This document shows positions 1 to 9,241 of a DNA stretch of 64,000 bases, one piece after another (positions within the stretch are counted from its first letter, which is position 1; each line of letters begins with the position of its first letter). The translations under genes and the position numbers were made by a program. Origin of the DNA: Gammaproteobacteria bacterium (GTDB taxonomy: Bacteria > Pseudomonadota > Gammaproteobacteria > Pseudomonadales > Pseudohongiellaceae); NCBI GenBank assembly GCA_012960305.1, contig DUBM01000014.1:124001-188000 (forward strand), in the 5' to 3' direction. The notes below the pieces were generated by a model. The model saw nothing but the letters and a program-made list of their open reading frames with translations. It was not told where the DNA came from and searched no databases.

Positions 1-2
1 AC

Positions 3-809
3 ACAATACGCCAAATGAAAAATGTCATCTTTGTCGTAAACGACAAGGGAAAGCTAATTGAGAATTGGAATCAATGGGATTACTTATTTGAAGGTACTGG
101 TGGACCACACATGATAGCGATCAGTCCTTACGACCCCGAAAGGCGAGTGTGGGTCGTAAATTCTGGATCCCATCAGATTCATGCTTTCTCAAATGATGGC
201 AAAGAGCTATTGATGACGCTCGGCATAGAGAATGAAACTGCAAATGATGGGAAACACTTAGGGACGCCACAAGATCTTGCGTTTCTTCGAGATGGCAGCA
301 TAGTTGTTGCAGATGGCCTTACTAATTCGAGAGTAATTAAGTTTGATAAAGACGGAAATTACCTTACCGCTTGGGGAAGCAAAGGAAGTGAAGAAGGTCA
401 GTTTGATGCCGTTCATTCAATAGCAACAGATAATCAGGATCGTATCTATGTCGCCGATCGAAATAACGACCGTATCCAAGTATTCGGCCCTAACGGAAAG
501 CACCTAGCAACTTGGCCGGGGTTGAACTTCCCTAATTATATTCTGATCACGGAAAATCAAGATGTGTGGGTATCAGACAATCAACCCGTAAGGATTATCA
601 AGTATGATACCGATGGCCAAAGGTTATTCTCCTGGGATGCCCACGGCAACGGGCCAGGCGAGTTTGGCGAGTTGCATGAATTCGGTGTGGATGTAAACGG
701 AAACTGGTACGGCGCGGACAATGTGCTGGGACGTTCGCAGAAATTTATACCAAAACCCGAAGCAGACGCTGCCAATCTGATGCAAGTACCGACTCCAATG
801 TCCCGCTGA
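3..809 (+). CDS. NHL-repeat beta-propeller protein, 5' end outside window
   Basis: The protein is built of NHL-type blades, with repeated elements such as DLAFLRDGSIVVADG, SIATDNQDRIYVADR and DGQRLFSWDAHG, so it is a propeller of the kind found in peptidyl-alpha-hydroxyglycine lyase-like and other secreted NHL proteins. The frame stays open upstream of the first ATG (position 15) to the window edge. There is no signal peptide, and the first blade looks incomplete, so the real start lies outside the window. The C-terminus, ending in PTPMSR, is complete. Its substrate is unknown; NHL propellers act as lyases or as binding scaffolds. The family call is firm, the function is not. Confidence 0.8.
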   Translation, partial: TIRQMKNVIFVVNDKGKLIENWNQWDYLFEGTGGPHMIAISPYDPERRVWVVNSGSHQIHAFSNDGKELLMTLGIENETANDGKHLGTPQDLAFLRDGSIVVADGLTNSRVIKFDKDGNYLTAWGSKGSEEGQFDAVHSIATDNQDRIYVADRNNDRIQVFGPNGKHLATWPGLNFPNYILITENQDVWVSDNQPVRIIKYDTDGQRLFSWDAHGNGPGEFGELHEFGVDVNGNWYGADNVLGRSQKFIPKPEADAANLMQVPTPMSR

Positions 810-912
810 TCCCTTTTTTTAACGTTGCACTCTCGATTTCATTACAACTAAATATGGAAGCAAACTGACTGCTTCCTGCAATCACAATCACAATCAATAA
901 CGGCGGTAAATC

Positions 913-1325
913 TTGACCAAAGTAAACAAAACTGAAATGGAAGCGTTTTTTCTAAAGAATTTCCCCAAGTAAATTACGTACTTGAATCTTTTGACGAAGA
1001 CTCTGTAACTATTAGACGCAAAATGGATAGTGGATATTTACTCCCTAGCGGAACTGTATCTGGCCCAACCATGATGGGGCTGGCTGATTACGCCATTTAC
1101 GTGGCAATTCTTCGGGAAATTGGCTTTGTTGCACTAGCAGTAACTACAAGTTTGAACTTCAATTTCCTACTCAAACCTGTAGCTGACAAAGATATACTAG
1201 GCGTTTGTAAAATACTGAAGCTTGGCAAAACTATAGCAGTTGGAGAAGTAACGATTTATTCTGAAGGCGATGATCGGCCCGTTGCGCATTCTTTAGAGAC
1301 TTATTCGATTCCTCCGAATAAATAG
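913..1325 (+). pseudogene. PaaI/DUF4442-like hotdog thioesterase, frameshifted in a poly-C tract
   Basis: Two frames together give one hotdog-fold acyl-CoA thioesterase-like protein. From TTG 913 (or ATG 937) the frame reads TKVNKTEMEAFFLKNF and then hits TAA at 970. The frame holding VNYVLESFDEDSVTIRRKMDSG runs on from about 963 to the stop at 1325. It carries the family's SGPTMMGLADYAIY helix and the LNFNFLLKP strand. Adding one C to the CCCC run at 963-966 would join the halves seamlessly. Translated from ATG 1023 alone, the protein would lack its N-terminal strand. It is either a recent single-base deletion or a sequencing error. Family members hydrolyse acyl-CoA thioesters in the cytoplasm. 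Confidence 0.72.
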
Positions 1326-1434
1326 CTGCCTTGATCGTCTTCGGAGAAACAGTTATCGCGGCGGCTGGAATTTCTGAACAACGTACAAATCATCGAATAC
1401 CTTACGTCAAGGTCGCCCCTTTAACTAAACGCAG

Positions 1435-1674
1435 ATGGAACAGCTAATGCGAGACAAATTTGGACTGGTCATTCACTGGATAGGTTTTGCTCTAGGCATT
1501 TTTTTAACCCTAGGAACTATATTTGCTCTAAATAGTTTTGCGACGATGCCAATTTTAATTAGTTTCTCAGCAGTATCGTTTCTAATCCCCTATGGCATCA
1601 CTTGGACTATAAGGCGCGCTATTACCGGTTATGCGAGTTTCTTTCCTTGGACAAAGAAAGAAAAAGAAGACTAA
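1435..1674 (+). CDS. small two-helix membrane protein, unknown
   Basis: This is a 79-residue protein with two hydrophobic segments at about residues 12-32 and 36-56. A short basic stretch (RRA) and a charged tail ending KKEKED follow. The layout suggests an inner-membrane hairpin with a cytoplasmic tail. I do not recognise a family. ATG 1447 is an equally plausible start, since neither has a clear ribosome binding site. It lies 110 bases after the broken thioesterase, in the same direction. The hydrophobic pattern and compact spacing make it more likely a gene than chance, but no function can be given. Confidence 0.5.
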   Translation: MEQLMRDKFGLVIHWIGFALGIFLTLGTIFALNSFATMPILISFSAVSFLIPYGITWTIRRAITGYASFFPWTKKEKED

Positions 1675-1826
1675 CTAAAGTTCTACAATGAAAAGTAACA
1701 GAAAAAGAATAGAGGCATTTTGAAGCAGATTTTTATCGTTCGGTCTCTCTGTTTAGATTAAAAGTCAATAACACATTGCCTAGGGTCCCACTAATCCCAA
1801 TTCCCCCAGAGAGCCTTCAGAAAAAT

Positions 1827-2360
1827 TTAGAGTTTCCCCTCTAGACGAAGCTGACGCAAAAGCGCGACATTATTTTTAGGTATCCCCTCAATGTCAGGAT
1901 GACTCTTAATCGCGCGAGTCACAGAGTCTTCTCGTAGCAGATGAAGCAAGGGATACGGGGATCGATTGCTTAGGTTTTCTGGATCGTTAGGCTTTGAATC
2001 AGCAAAACAATAGGATGGGTGAAAACTTGCGATCTGCAGCTCACCATCGAGATTCAAATTTTGCAACAAGCCATCAGCTAAATCCAAAAAATCATTATAG
2101 TCTTCAAAATCAGTAAGCACTCCAGGATGAATCAAGAGTGTCGTTTCGATATCGAGGTCTCTAACTAAAAGCTCAAGCTCAAACGTCAAATCGCTCAACA
2201 AACTAGGAATATCCACCGCAGCGGTAGCGATAGCTCTTACGCCACCTGTGGTTCTCGCCAAACTAGCGAAAGGGCAAAGGCCAAGCTCAATAACAAATTC
2301 ATCTATCCACTCCAGCACCTCGAGGCATTCAAGGTTTAAGTCATCTCCGGAAGGATTCAA
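1827..2360 (-). CDS. DUF1415 family protein
   Basis: This 177-residue soluble protein matches the DUF1415 pattern. It has an N-terminal W-x-x-x-x-V-x-x-LGLCPFA motif, the central segments LLIHPGVLTDFEDYNDFLDLA and LQIASFHPSYCF, and the C-terminal NRSPYPLLHLLRE motif. Length fits the family. The best start is the TTG at 2360, since no in-frame ATG precedes the conserved region and no strong ribosome binding site is visible. The family is widespread in proteobacteria and uncharacterised. The gene lies downstream of the TonB receptor terminator, so it is probably transcribed separately. Confidence 0.85.
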   Translation of the reverse strand: MNPSGDDLNLECLEVLEWIDEFVIELGLCPFASLARTTGGVRAIATAAVDIPSLLSDLTFELELLVRDLDIETTLLIHPGVLTDFEDYNDFLDLADGLLQNLNLDGELQIASFHPSYCFADSKPNDPENLSNRSPYPLLHLLREDSVTRAIKSHPDIEGIPKNNVALLRQLRLEGKL

Positions 2361-2576
2361 TAGTCACTACCAAGAATCAATTTTGATGAAATACTTAATT
2401 CTAAATAATGCAAATAAAAACCTCATAAGTATAAAAAAGCTCTCAGTGGCGATATACGAGCCGCATTGATCGATTCCAGATAACCCCTTAAGTAAGCTTC
2501 CGAATTATCTACACTAACCAGGAGTGCTTAAGCTTCAGTTCTTAGAAAGCCAATTAAAGAATGTTTTATTAAATAC

Positions 2577-2607
2577 AAAAAACCCCGAACATTGTTCGGG
2601 GTTTTTT
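2577..2607 (-). terminator. Rho-independent terminator of the TonB receptor gene
   Basis: A perfect 8-bp stem, CCCCGAAC / GTTCGGGG, with a 3-base loop is flanked by six A's on the left and six T's on the right, so it could work in both directions. It sits 65 bases past the stop of the minus-strand receptor gene at 2672 and upstream of the DUF1415 gene. Confidence 0.9.
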
Positions 2608-2671
2608 GTCTAAATATAGCTAGCGGTTTAGTCTTAAGACACCCTTGCCAGCTTGGTTATTAATTGAGTTT

Positions 2672-5479
2672 TTAAAATCGTGTCGTTATCCGCGCATACC
2701 AAAACTGAGAACCCCAAGTTCTATAGGAGGGATCAAAGTCGTTGGCAAAGCTATCTGGAAAATAAGGTGGATCTTCGTCAAGAAGGTTATCAATTCCAAC
2801 TGTAATTATAGAATTAAAATTCGCCTCAAGGTTATACGAAGCCTGCATATCTAGATACCAAGTAGCATCTAACCCTCTTTGGGAGTCCCCAGCGTCCTTA
2901 GCCCCGGTAGCCAAAGTTTTTGGAGGTGATCCAGCTATACCGTCAGCTTCTCCATGGTACTGAGCAGTTGCTGAAGCCGATAGATCGCCTTTTGACCAGA
3001 AGAGTTGAAGATTACCTTTGACGTCCTTGAATTGGTCTCTACTATTCCCAACAACAAGCCCGGCATAGTGCTCAACTGAACCATTTGCCTTGGTTACATC
3101 ATAGTCATCTAACATCGCAAAATCTGCTACGGCTCTCCAGCTACCCAGGCTAGTTTCCCAGTCATACATAGCCGTTACTTCATATCCTGAAGTCTCTACT
3201 TTACCTATGTTGTTGGTCGTATTTCTTAGATCTTTGACATAGCCAGTTGGTAGTCTTGTTACTAGGCTGCAGTAGGCAGGACTTGTTCCTTGATAGCATC
3301 CATTGAGAATCAACTGAGAACCAATTGATGAAATAGTATCCGTAATCTCAACATCATAATAATCAACATAGACAGTGAGGTTTTCTAACGGATTGACTAT
3401 GACGCCGAAATTAAAGCTCTCTGATTCTTCTGGCTGAGTATTAGGATTGCCGCCGACAGTAGTTCTAATTTGTGTATTAGGTTGAGTAAACCCTGTTGGA
3501 ACACCATCTGTCGCGCAGCGGCCAGACTGAACCCCTCCCGCGCCCCCGGTAAAGTTACTTGCGTTGACATCGCACGGATCAGCCAAGTCTGGGTAACTGT
3601 CATTATTACCACTGAACAAAGCGCCAATGGATGGTGCTCTGAACCCTTCCGAGTATGTTGCTCTTAAAGTAACCATATCAATTGGTGAGTACGTTATACC
3701 AATTTTGCTATTTGTTGTGTCACCAAAGCTTGAGTAATCAGAGAATCTAGTCGCCGCACTGAGATCAAGACCTTCTATGATAGGCACGGCAATTTCTGCG
3801 TAATATTCATTTACATCATATTCTCCTGAAACAGGACTCGCAGCGTTTCCAGAGGATAAGCCAGCTGCGATAAAAGCATCTGGTGAATAAGCCCCTTTCT
3901 CTTCTCGAAACTCATAGCCAAATGCCAACCCAACAGACCCAGATGGAAGATCTACTAGCTCGCCAGTTACGTCGAAGCCATAGCTCTTCATCTCATTTCG
4001 TCCGGTATCATGAGCTTGAAAGGTAATATAATCGACCATTTCAGGTGTAATTGAACCTGAACCACTCCAAAGCCCATCGCCGAGATAGGCGCTATCGGCT
4101 CCTTGTCCGCCAAAGACATTTAAAGGCACACAAGGACTTGTGCAATCTCCTGCCAGTGCTTTCTTTATGTTGCCGGTGTTCAATAAGCCATTGGTTGTTG
4201 TGACATTTTTATTTTGACCAGTGATAGCATAACCGGAGATATCCCAACCATTGAATTCTGTCTCAATGCCCATTTCAAAGCGGTAAGTTTGAGTATCTTG
4301 GAGGTAGTTTCTATTCCCCGCCTCTAATAGTCGCCGTCCCATCCATCCTGTGGCATGACCATCAGGGTAGTTCGCATCATTACAAGACTTCCCTTCAAGA
4401 GATAGGCCATCTAGGCCACAGAATTCCATTCCAAAAGGGTTGTAAACGTTATTTCTTGAAATACCCTCACCGCCCCCAAAATCACCAAAGCCATAAAAAA
4501 GAGGCATAGGAGCTAAGAGCTGATCTGATTCACGATTCTGATAGGTACCAAACATTGTAAGATCGGTATTCCCTGAAAGGTTAAAACGGCCTTTAGCAAA
4601 TAAATTGACTCGCTCGTTGGGAGTTTCGACATAGTTGTAGGGATTATAATTAAACCGGTCATCTGGGCTCGTCCAGCAACGGAAATCTGAAGCGGCTCCT
4701 CCGCTTGTTCCATCGCTCGGTGTAAAGTTACTACAACCGGGTACCACGCCACCGTATGCCAACCGACCTTGCGGAGTTCCAGAGGAACCTCCAGAAGAAG
4801 GTCTTGCGGCCGTTTGTTTTCTGTCTCCATTACCAAGATCTTCAATCTCAACCAGCGATGCTCCTAACATAAAGGATCCGCGGTCGAATGAAGTCCCTGC
4901 GGTTACTTGATAATTGTTAGCTAATCCACCCTTATCAAAGTATTCACCGGTTTGAGCCTGGAATTCGACTCCCTCAAAATCGTCCTTAGTAATTATGTTA
5001 ATTACTGCGCCTATTGCATCGGAACCATATACAGCGGACGCACCATCTTTTAAGATTTCGACTCTCGCTATAGCAGCAGTAGGGATCGTGTTGAGATCGA
5101 CAGAGCTATTTGCTCCCTCACCGCTATTGATCCAGCGCTTTCCATCAACGAGGATAAGGGTTCTACCGGCTCCAAGGTTTCGAAAGTCCATTCGGACTGC
5201 TCCGCTGCCGCCATTATTGTAATTTCTGTTTAGCCCTGAACCTTGGGACGGTAGTTCTTGTAATAATTCCCCAATAGATATTGCTCCAGAAATCTGAATA
5301 TCTTCTTGGGTGATTACTGCTACCGGTGAAAAACTGTCAGGGTTCGCTCCCCTGATTCTAGTTCCTGTAACTGCTATTTCTTCTATACCTGAGTCTTGTG
5401 CCAGAACTTCGGGTGAAAGTACATTCACCATCAATACAGCGAGACCCAAACAAGAGGCATTATTAAGTATCTTTTTCAT
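2672..5479 (-). CDS. TonB-dependent outer-membrane receptor, 935 aa
   Basis: This is a complete large TonB-dependent receptor. It has a signal peptide (about residues 1-27), a TonB-box-like IEEIAVTGTRIRG, a plug domain with SPVAVITQEDIQ and RTLILVDGKRW, then a long beta-barrel ending in an aromatic residue (YARITTRF). The FRAPSIGALF motif inside the barrel is typical of this receptor class. Such proteins import scarce substrates across the outer membrane using TonB-ExbBD energy. Substrate cannot be read from sequence. The start ATG 5479 is preceded by GGGGGA. The gene is monocistronic, closed by the terminator at 2577-2607. Confidence 0.93.
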   Translation of the reverse strand: MKKILNNASCLGLAVLMVNVLSPEVLAQDSGIEEIAVTGTRIRGANPDSFSPVAVITQEDIQISGAISIGELLQELPSQGSGLNRNYNNGGSGAVRMDFRNLGAGRTLILVDGKRWINSGEGANSSVDLNTIPTAAIARVEILKDGASAVYGSDAIGAVINIITKDDFEGVEFQAQTGEYFDKGGLANNYQVTAGTSFDRGSFMLGASLVEIEDLGNGDRKQTAARPSSGGSSGTPQGRLAYGGVVPGCSNFTPSDGTSGGAASDFRCWTSPDDRFNYNPYNYVETPNERVNLFAKGRFNLSGNTDLTMFGTYQNRESDQLLAPMPLFYGFGDFGGGEGISRNNVYNPFGMEFCGLDGLSLEGKSCNDANYPDGHATGWMGRRLLEAGNRNYLQDTQTYRFEMGIETEFNGWDISGYAITGQNKNVTTTNGLLNTGNIKKALAGDCTSPCVPLNVFGGQGADSAYLGDGLWSGSGSITPEMVDYITFQAHDTGRNEMKSYGFDVTGELVDLPSGSVGLAFGYEFREEKGAYSPDAFIAAGLSSGNAASPVSGEYDVNEYYAEIAVPIIEGLDLSAATRFSDYSSFGDTTNSKIGITYSPIDMVTLRATYSEGFRAPSIGALFSGNNDSYPDLADPCDVNASNFTGGAGGVQSGRCATDGVPTGFTQPNTQIRTTVGGNPNTQPEESESFNFGVIVNPLENLTVYVDYYDVEITDTISSIGSQLILNGCYQGTSPAYCSLVTRLPTGYVKDLRNTTNNIGKVETSGYEVTAMYDWETSLGSWRAVADFAMLDDYDVTKANGSVEHYAGLVVGNSRDQFKDVKGNLQLFWSKGDLSASATAQYHGEADGIAGSPPKTLATGAKDAGDSQRGLDATWYLDMQASYNLEANFNSIITVGIDNLLDEDPPYFPDSFANDFDPSYRTWGSQFWYARITTRF

Positions 5480-5562
5480 TTATTCCCCCGCCTAGGATAT
5501 ATCCACAAAATTGGATTTAATTTAAACAGTCCATGTTAAGTAGTAGTGAGATTTATTAGCAT

Positions 5563-5781
5563 CTAAAGAGTTTTTATCCTGCCCTTAAAAAGGTCCAGAT
5601 AACATATTCTGTCACCTTTTTGGTGCATAAACAAAAAAAATCCATATTTTTTAACCAATTGATCTAAATGCGCATCATTTATTCCATCTAATGGTTTGAT
5701 TGCTATTATCGTTGATACAATAAACGAGTCTTTCTTCCTAAAAACTAGTTTAAATGGGGTATCGATGTCGGCTCCGGACAT
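5563..5781 (-). CDS. small hypothetical protein, possibly a gene remnant
   Basis: This is a 72-residue frame from ATG 5781 with coding-like composition (FKLVFRKKDSFIVSTIIAI, then YGFFLFMHQKGDRICYLDLF). It has no recognisable domain, signal peptide or ribosome binding site. It sits between the broken phytanoyl-CoA dioxygenase gene and the TonB receptor, on the same strand. It may be the surviving tail of a longer gene. I do not recognise it, and the call rests only on the open frame. Confidence 0.3.
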   Translation of the reverse strand: MSGADIDTPFKLVFRKKDSFIVSTIIAIKPLDGINDAHLDQLVKKYGFFLFMHQKGDRICYLDLFKGRIKTL

Positions 5782-5846
5782 CAATTGAAGAGGGCTGCTT
5801 GCAGAGCCTCAAATACCACTAAACTCGCTTTGGTTTTGAGGTTCAC

Positions 5847-6691
5847 TCAACTATTAGCTTTTGATGATGGCTCAAAGAGCATTTTTGGGTCGGCTCTCTC
5901 CACTCCCATTCCCGGTGCTCCCGGGGTGGAATAAAAACCAAGTATCGCATTACCCAGTGAGTACCCAATCAAGGCGCGAAGTTCGGGTGAAAAGCTTTTT
6001 GCTGTTTCAGGAGGGCAAGAAAGGTATTGATTCTCTTCCTGGCGTAGCCAATTCAGAGTGTAGTGCAATAACACGCCTAATCGGTTTAGCTTTGTGTTGT
6101 TCTCCCCCCTCCATGCATAACAGTACCCGAATAAATCAAAACCGAACCAGGTTTCATATCCGCTGAGACGATTTCGTGAACTTCTGCTTGTCTATTTTTT
6201 TCCCAGGTGTGAGAGCCGGGAACAACTTGGGTGGCACCATTTTCTTTTGTGAACTCACTAATCGCCCAAATAGTACTAAGCTGAGTTTCGATTCGCCGTG
6301 GAATATAGCCACCCCACAGACCCCTATCTCGATGAAGTACTTGCGCAGTCTCTCCAGGGCCAATACTGGTAGCTTGAGTAAAATGCAGCTGGTAACCATC
6401 TGCATGTGGTCCAAGAAATTGTGAGCAAAGTTCATTAATCAATGGGTGGAGTGCGAGTTCTCGGGATGTGGCTGACCGGGCAATCAGAGCGCCAATTCGT
6501 TGAGTTTGGAATCCCGAGAACTCATTTTGCCCTCGATCAGTTTTACTGAGATAGGGATCCAGTTCATTTTCCAGATTGAATAGTTGATCAGTAGAAAGAA
6601 CATTCTCAATAATTAAGGCCGCGTCACGGTCCAAGATTGCTCCGATTTCATCCATCGAAGCGTTTGCCGAAAGAGTGATAAGTGCAGCCAT
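5847..6691 (-). pseudogene. phytanoyl-CoA dioxygenase family (PhyH) gene, frameshifted in a poly-G tract
   Basis: The first frame (6691 to 6086) holds most of a PhyH-type Fe(II)/2-oxoglutarate dioxygenase: the HRD facial-triad motif in VLHRDRGLWGG, the VVPGSHTWEKNR segment and the distal histidine in GTVMHGGG. It then stops. The C-terminal part continues in another frame, with NRLGVLLHYTLNWLRQEENQY supplying the arginine that should bind 2-oxoglutarate, and ends at 5847. One extra G in the six-G run (C's at 6104-6109 on the plus strand) restores a single protein of about 280 residues, the usual family length. Without that repair the enzyme would lose its co-substrate site. A sequencing error is possible. 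Confidence 0.8.
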
Positions 6692-6787
6692 AATTCTAAA
6701 CCCGATTCAGTTGTTGGAGTTGGTCTAAAGCTATAGTAGGTTTGAGCTGGAAAAAGAGAGTGGCTGCCCATAGATAATCTTAAAAGA

Positions 6788-6830
6788 TGGGGCCAGAGCA
6801 AAATAAAACAATTTTACTCTGACTTCTTTT
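6788..6830. repeat. REP-like imperfect hairpin with GGGGCCAGAG core
   Basis: An imperfect inverted repeat pairs GCCAGAGCAAAAT (6792-6804) with ATTTTACTCTGAC (6811-6823) around a 6-base loop. The same GGGGCCAGAGTAAAA core forms the perfect hairpin at 22991-23039. It lies just past the 3' end of the PQQ-like gene, where such extragenic elements often sit. Confidence 0.5.
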
Positions 6831-6856
6831 TGATTAGATGCTGATCAAGAATCGCA

Positions 6857-8533
6857 TTATTCAGACGGTTTAAAAGCCAGCAGCACATTACCAGACACCT
6901 GGCCAAAGGAACCGTAACCGGAACCCACAAACACCATCCCAGATCCCGCAGCGATGGAATGGCTGTCGATAGAACCGCCATAACCCTCGACTCCGTTGAC
7001 GGTTTCAAAGTCCGTCACTGTATCGTATTGAAAGAGCAGCTCGCCTGAATCCGAATTAAATATAAACAAGCGCCCGTCGAGCCCCCCAGTGATGACTGCT
7101 CCATCCACAGACAACGGCGTGGCAGAAAAACCATAGAGTGATTCACAGCGCCTAAGTCTTGCGCTGCGTTCGCCGCCACAATCTGGCTGCACCTCAAAGG
7201 ACCAGCTTGGCTCGCCTGTTCCGACAAAGTAAGTGTAAATACCTGGCCGGCTATTCCCTCCCCGATTACCCGGATCGTTGATGGTCATGAAGGCGCGCTC
7301 GGAACCGATGGCAATGCCCCAGTGATTGCCTCCGAGCGCTGTTCCTTCGCCAACGCGCTGATTCCAGACCAATGCACCCGTAGCGGGATCCAGTGCCCAA
7401 AGGTCGCCGGATTTCTGGCCGGCAATCAACAACTCCCGGTCGGCGGTTTCTACTAGAATAGCTGGGCCACCGAAATCGAAATCGACAGAGTTAGTATCGG
7501 CTAAAACGATACAGTTTGGTCCACCGGCGTTGCAGGCGAAATTCCACATGTCGTTCTCTAGTGCCTGGAAGACCCAGTTTTCCTCTCCGGTTTCAAGATT
7601 CAGAGCGATGACTGCATCGCTGGTACTGGTAGTAGGGTGCGAGGTATTTTCGCCAGTGGTGACGTAAACCTGTCCTCGCTCTGAATCAATAGTTGGCGTA
7701 GTCCAGATTGGAGCACCGGAAGGGCCGCGCTGTTTGACACCGGTGGAGCTGACCATGCCAGTATATTCAGCCGCTGGCATAGTGTGGTATTCCCACAGCT
7801 TTTCTCCGGTGCGCACATTCAAAGCGGTGACGGCGCCATGATTTTCACAACATTCAAAACTAGGATTGCCTCCCGTTATAACACCGGAACCGGAAAGCGG
7901 CACGATTATCTTGTCTTCGTAAATAACGGGTGTGCCGGAGATCATCGCCTGATTGTTGGATGCTTGGCCGCTTTTGACCCAGTTCACCTCCCCATTTTCG
8001 GCGTTGATGGCATGAATCATACCGCTCTGATCACCAAACACTAGCATACCCAAGTCATCAATTACCTCGTAGGCCATTGAAGAGCGGAGGCGCGTGTCAG
8101 CATCATAGACCCACTTAGCGCAACCGGTGTCGATATCCAGCGCAAAAACTCGGCCGGAATCGGTGGCAGAATAGAAAATTGTTGAGCCAATGATCACTGG
8201 CGCAGCACGCAAACTCGACGTTTCAGGGAAGGCAACAGCCCAGGCCAATTCAAGCTTTGACAGATCGGCCGTGGTGAGGCCCGCTTGCGTAGCATCAAGA
8301 TGACGTGGGTTATTACCATCAGCAGCTGTAAAGGAAAAGGATAGTAACTGCCCTAGGTCAACTGCCCGGTTATCCGCAGCGCACATAGTAGAAGCGACCC
8401 AGTCATGTTTCCCCTCGTCAGCGGTCTGCTCCTGAGCTAGGCCTAATTGAACAACAGTCAGGCCTACACTTAGTATCGCAGCCAAGGATAGATAAGATCT
8501 AAAATTTGCTTGAAGACGAGAGTAAAAAAACAT
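6857..8533 (-). CDS. PQQ-like beta-propeller dehydrogenase without haem domain, 558 aa
   Basis: A secreted eight-bladed propeller of the quinoprotein / polyvinyl-alcohol dehydrogenase type. It has a signal peptide (about residues 1-33), then blades with tryptophan-docking repeats such as VFALDIDTGCAKWVYD, VTALNVRTGEKLWEYH and LWALDPATGALVWNQ, closing with GNVLLAFKPSE. The ECCENHGAV segment also appears, slightly changed, in the relative at 39203-41071. Family members oxidise alcohols in the periplasm with PQQ. Unlike that relative, this one has no CxxCH haem motif at the N-terminus, so it would need a separate electron acceptor. The start ATG has an AGG-type site ten bases upstream. Confidence 0.85.
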   Translation of the reverse strand: MFFYSRLQANFRSYLSLAAILSVGLTVVQLGLAQEQTADEGKHDWVASTMCAADNRAVDLGQLLSFSFTAADGNNPRHLDATQAGLTTADLSKLELAWAVAFPETSSLRAAPVIIGSTIFYSATDSGRVFALDIDTGCAKWVYDADTRLRSSMAYEVIDDLGMLVFGDQSGMIHAINAENGEVNWVKSGQASNNQAMISGTPVIYEDKIIVPLSGSGVITGGNPSFECCENHGAVTALNVRTGEKLWEYHTMPAAEYTGMVSSTGVKQRGPSGAPIWTTPTIDSERGQVYVTTGENTSHPTTSTSDAVIALNLETGEENWVFQALENDMWNFACNAGGPNCIVLADTNSVDFDFGGPAILVETADRELLIAGQKSGDLWALDPATGALVWNQRVGEGTALGGNHWGIAIGSERAFMTINDPGNRGGNSRPGIYTYFVGTGEPSWSFEVQPDCGGERSARLRRCESLYGFSATPLSVDGAVITGGLDGRLFIFNSDSGELLFQYDTVTDFETVNGVEGYGGSIDSHSIAAGSGMVFVGSGYGSFGQVSGNVLLAFKPSE

Positions 8534-8857
8534 AAATAATACCTGCTCTGTGGAGGTTAACTATTAGTTCCATCACAACGAGAACCGCGACTCTTGAGCT
8601 ACCGGTTCATTTGGAAGCTGAAACCTTGTGCCAAAAATACAATAATTGTCAGCATTGTGCGAATCCGGATTGGATTAAGCTTATCAGACAGAAACCAGAC
8701 TCGACGCGGCCAAAGCTATCGTCACCACCAATGCTGCCTTCTCAAGGCGTAGTTCCTACGTAATTCGGGAGTTATCATCTCTATAAACCGATCGTATTAT
8801 CAGGCAGTTCTAACTCAATCGTTGCCACTGCAGGAAACAAATCAATGGATCAAACTT
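8534..8857. other. intergenic, no gene recognised
   Basis: This interval separates two divergent genes: the PQQ-like enzyme leaves to the left and a small membrane protein to the right. No conserved frame, hairpin or RNA gene could be picked out by eye. It presumably holds the two promoters. Confidence 0.5.
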
Positions 8858-9037
8858 ATGGAACAGGCTAAGAAATCCCGAATAGCCGAGTGGAGCATGC
8901 TTGCCGGCCTCATTGTTGGATTATTGGTTGGACTTCTCTTGGGAGAGAAGTTCTTCGCAGAATCCTTGGCAGGAGCGATAGTTGGTGCTGGCTTTGGTTT
9001 AGTGATAGCGGCTTTTGTGTGTGGACTTCGAGGCTGA
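8858..9037 (+). CDS. small glycine-zipper membrane protein
   Basis: A protein of about 59 residues from ATG 8858, with a short charged N-terminus (EQAKKSRIAEW) and two hydrophobic segments rich in Gly-x-x-x-Gly spacing (GLIVGLLVGLLLGE and GAIVGAGFGLVIAAF). Such glycine zippers pack helices tightly in membranes. A TTG at 8822 could add 12 residues, but ATG 8858 is the more natural start. No family is recognised. It reads away from the PQQ-like gene and toward ybiT. Confidence 0.5.
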   Translation: MEQAKKSRIAEWSMLAGLIVGLLVGLLLGEKFFAESLAGAIVGAGFGLVIAAFVCGLRG

Positions 9038-9241
9038 TCCGAATTTGTGGTGACATGGAAAGCCAAAGCATATTCAAATGTCTGCAAATGACCATTCCTG
9101 ATAGTTAGGACTGTGCAAATAGCAAAAATCAAATGTAAATTCGCTCGACGTAATCCCAACAAATCCCTATAGTACGCCTCCTCATAACTAGCCCGCTAAA
9201 AAACACACCCCAATCATTTTTCCCCTCTTAGGACTTCCATC

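Noticed and set aside
831..900. Hairpin GGAAGCA / TGCTTCC downstream of the NHL gene as a terminator
   Set aside because: There is no T-run after the stem, so termination is not supported.
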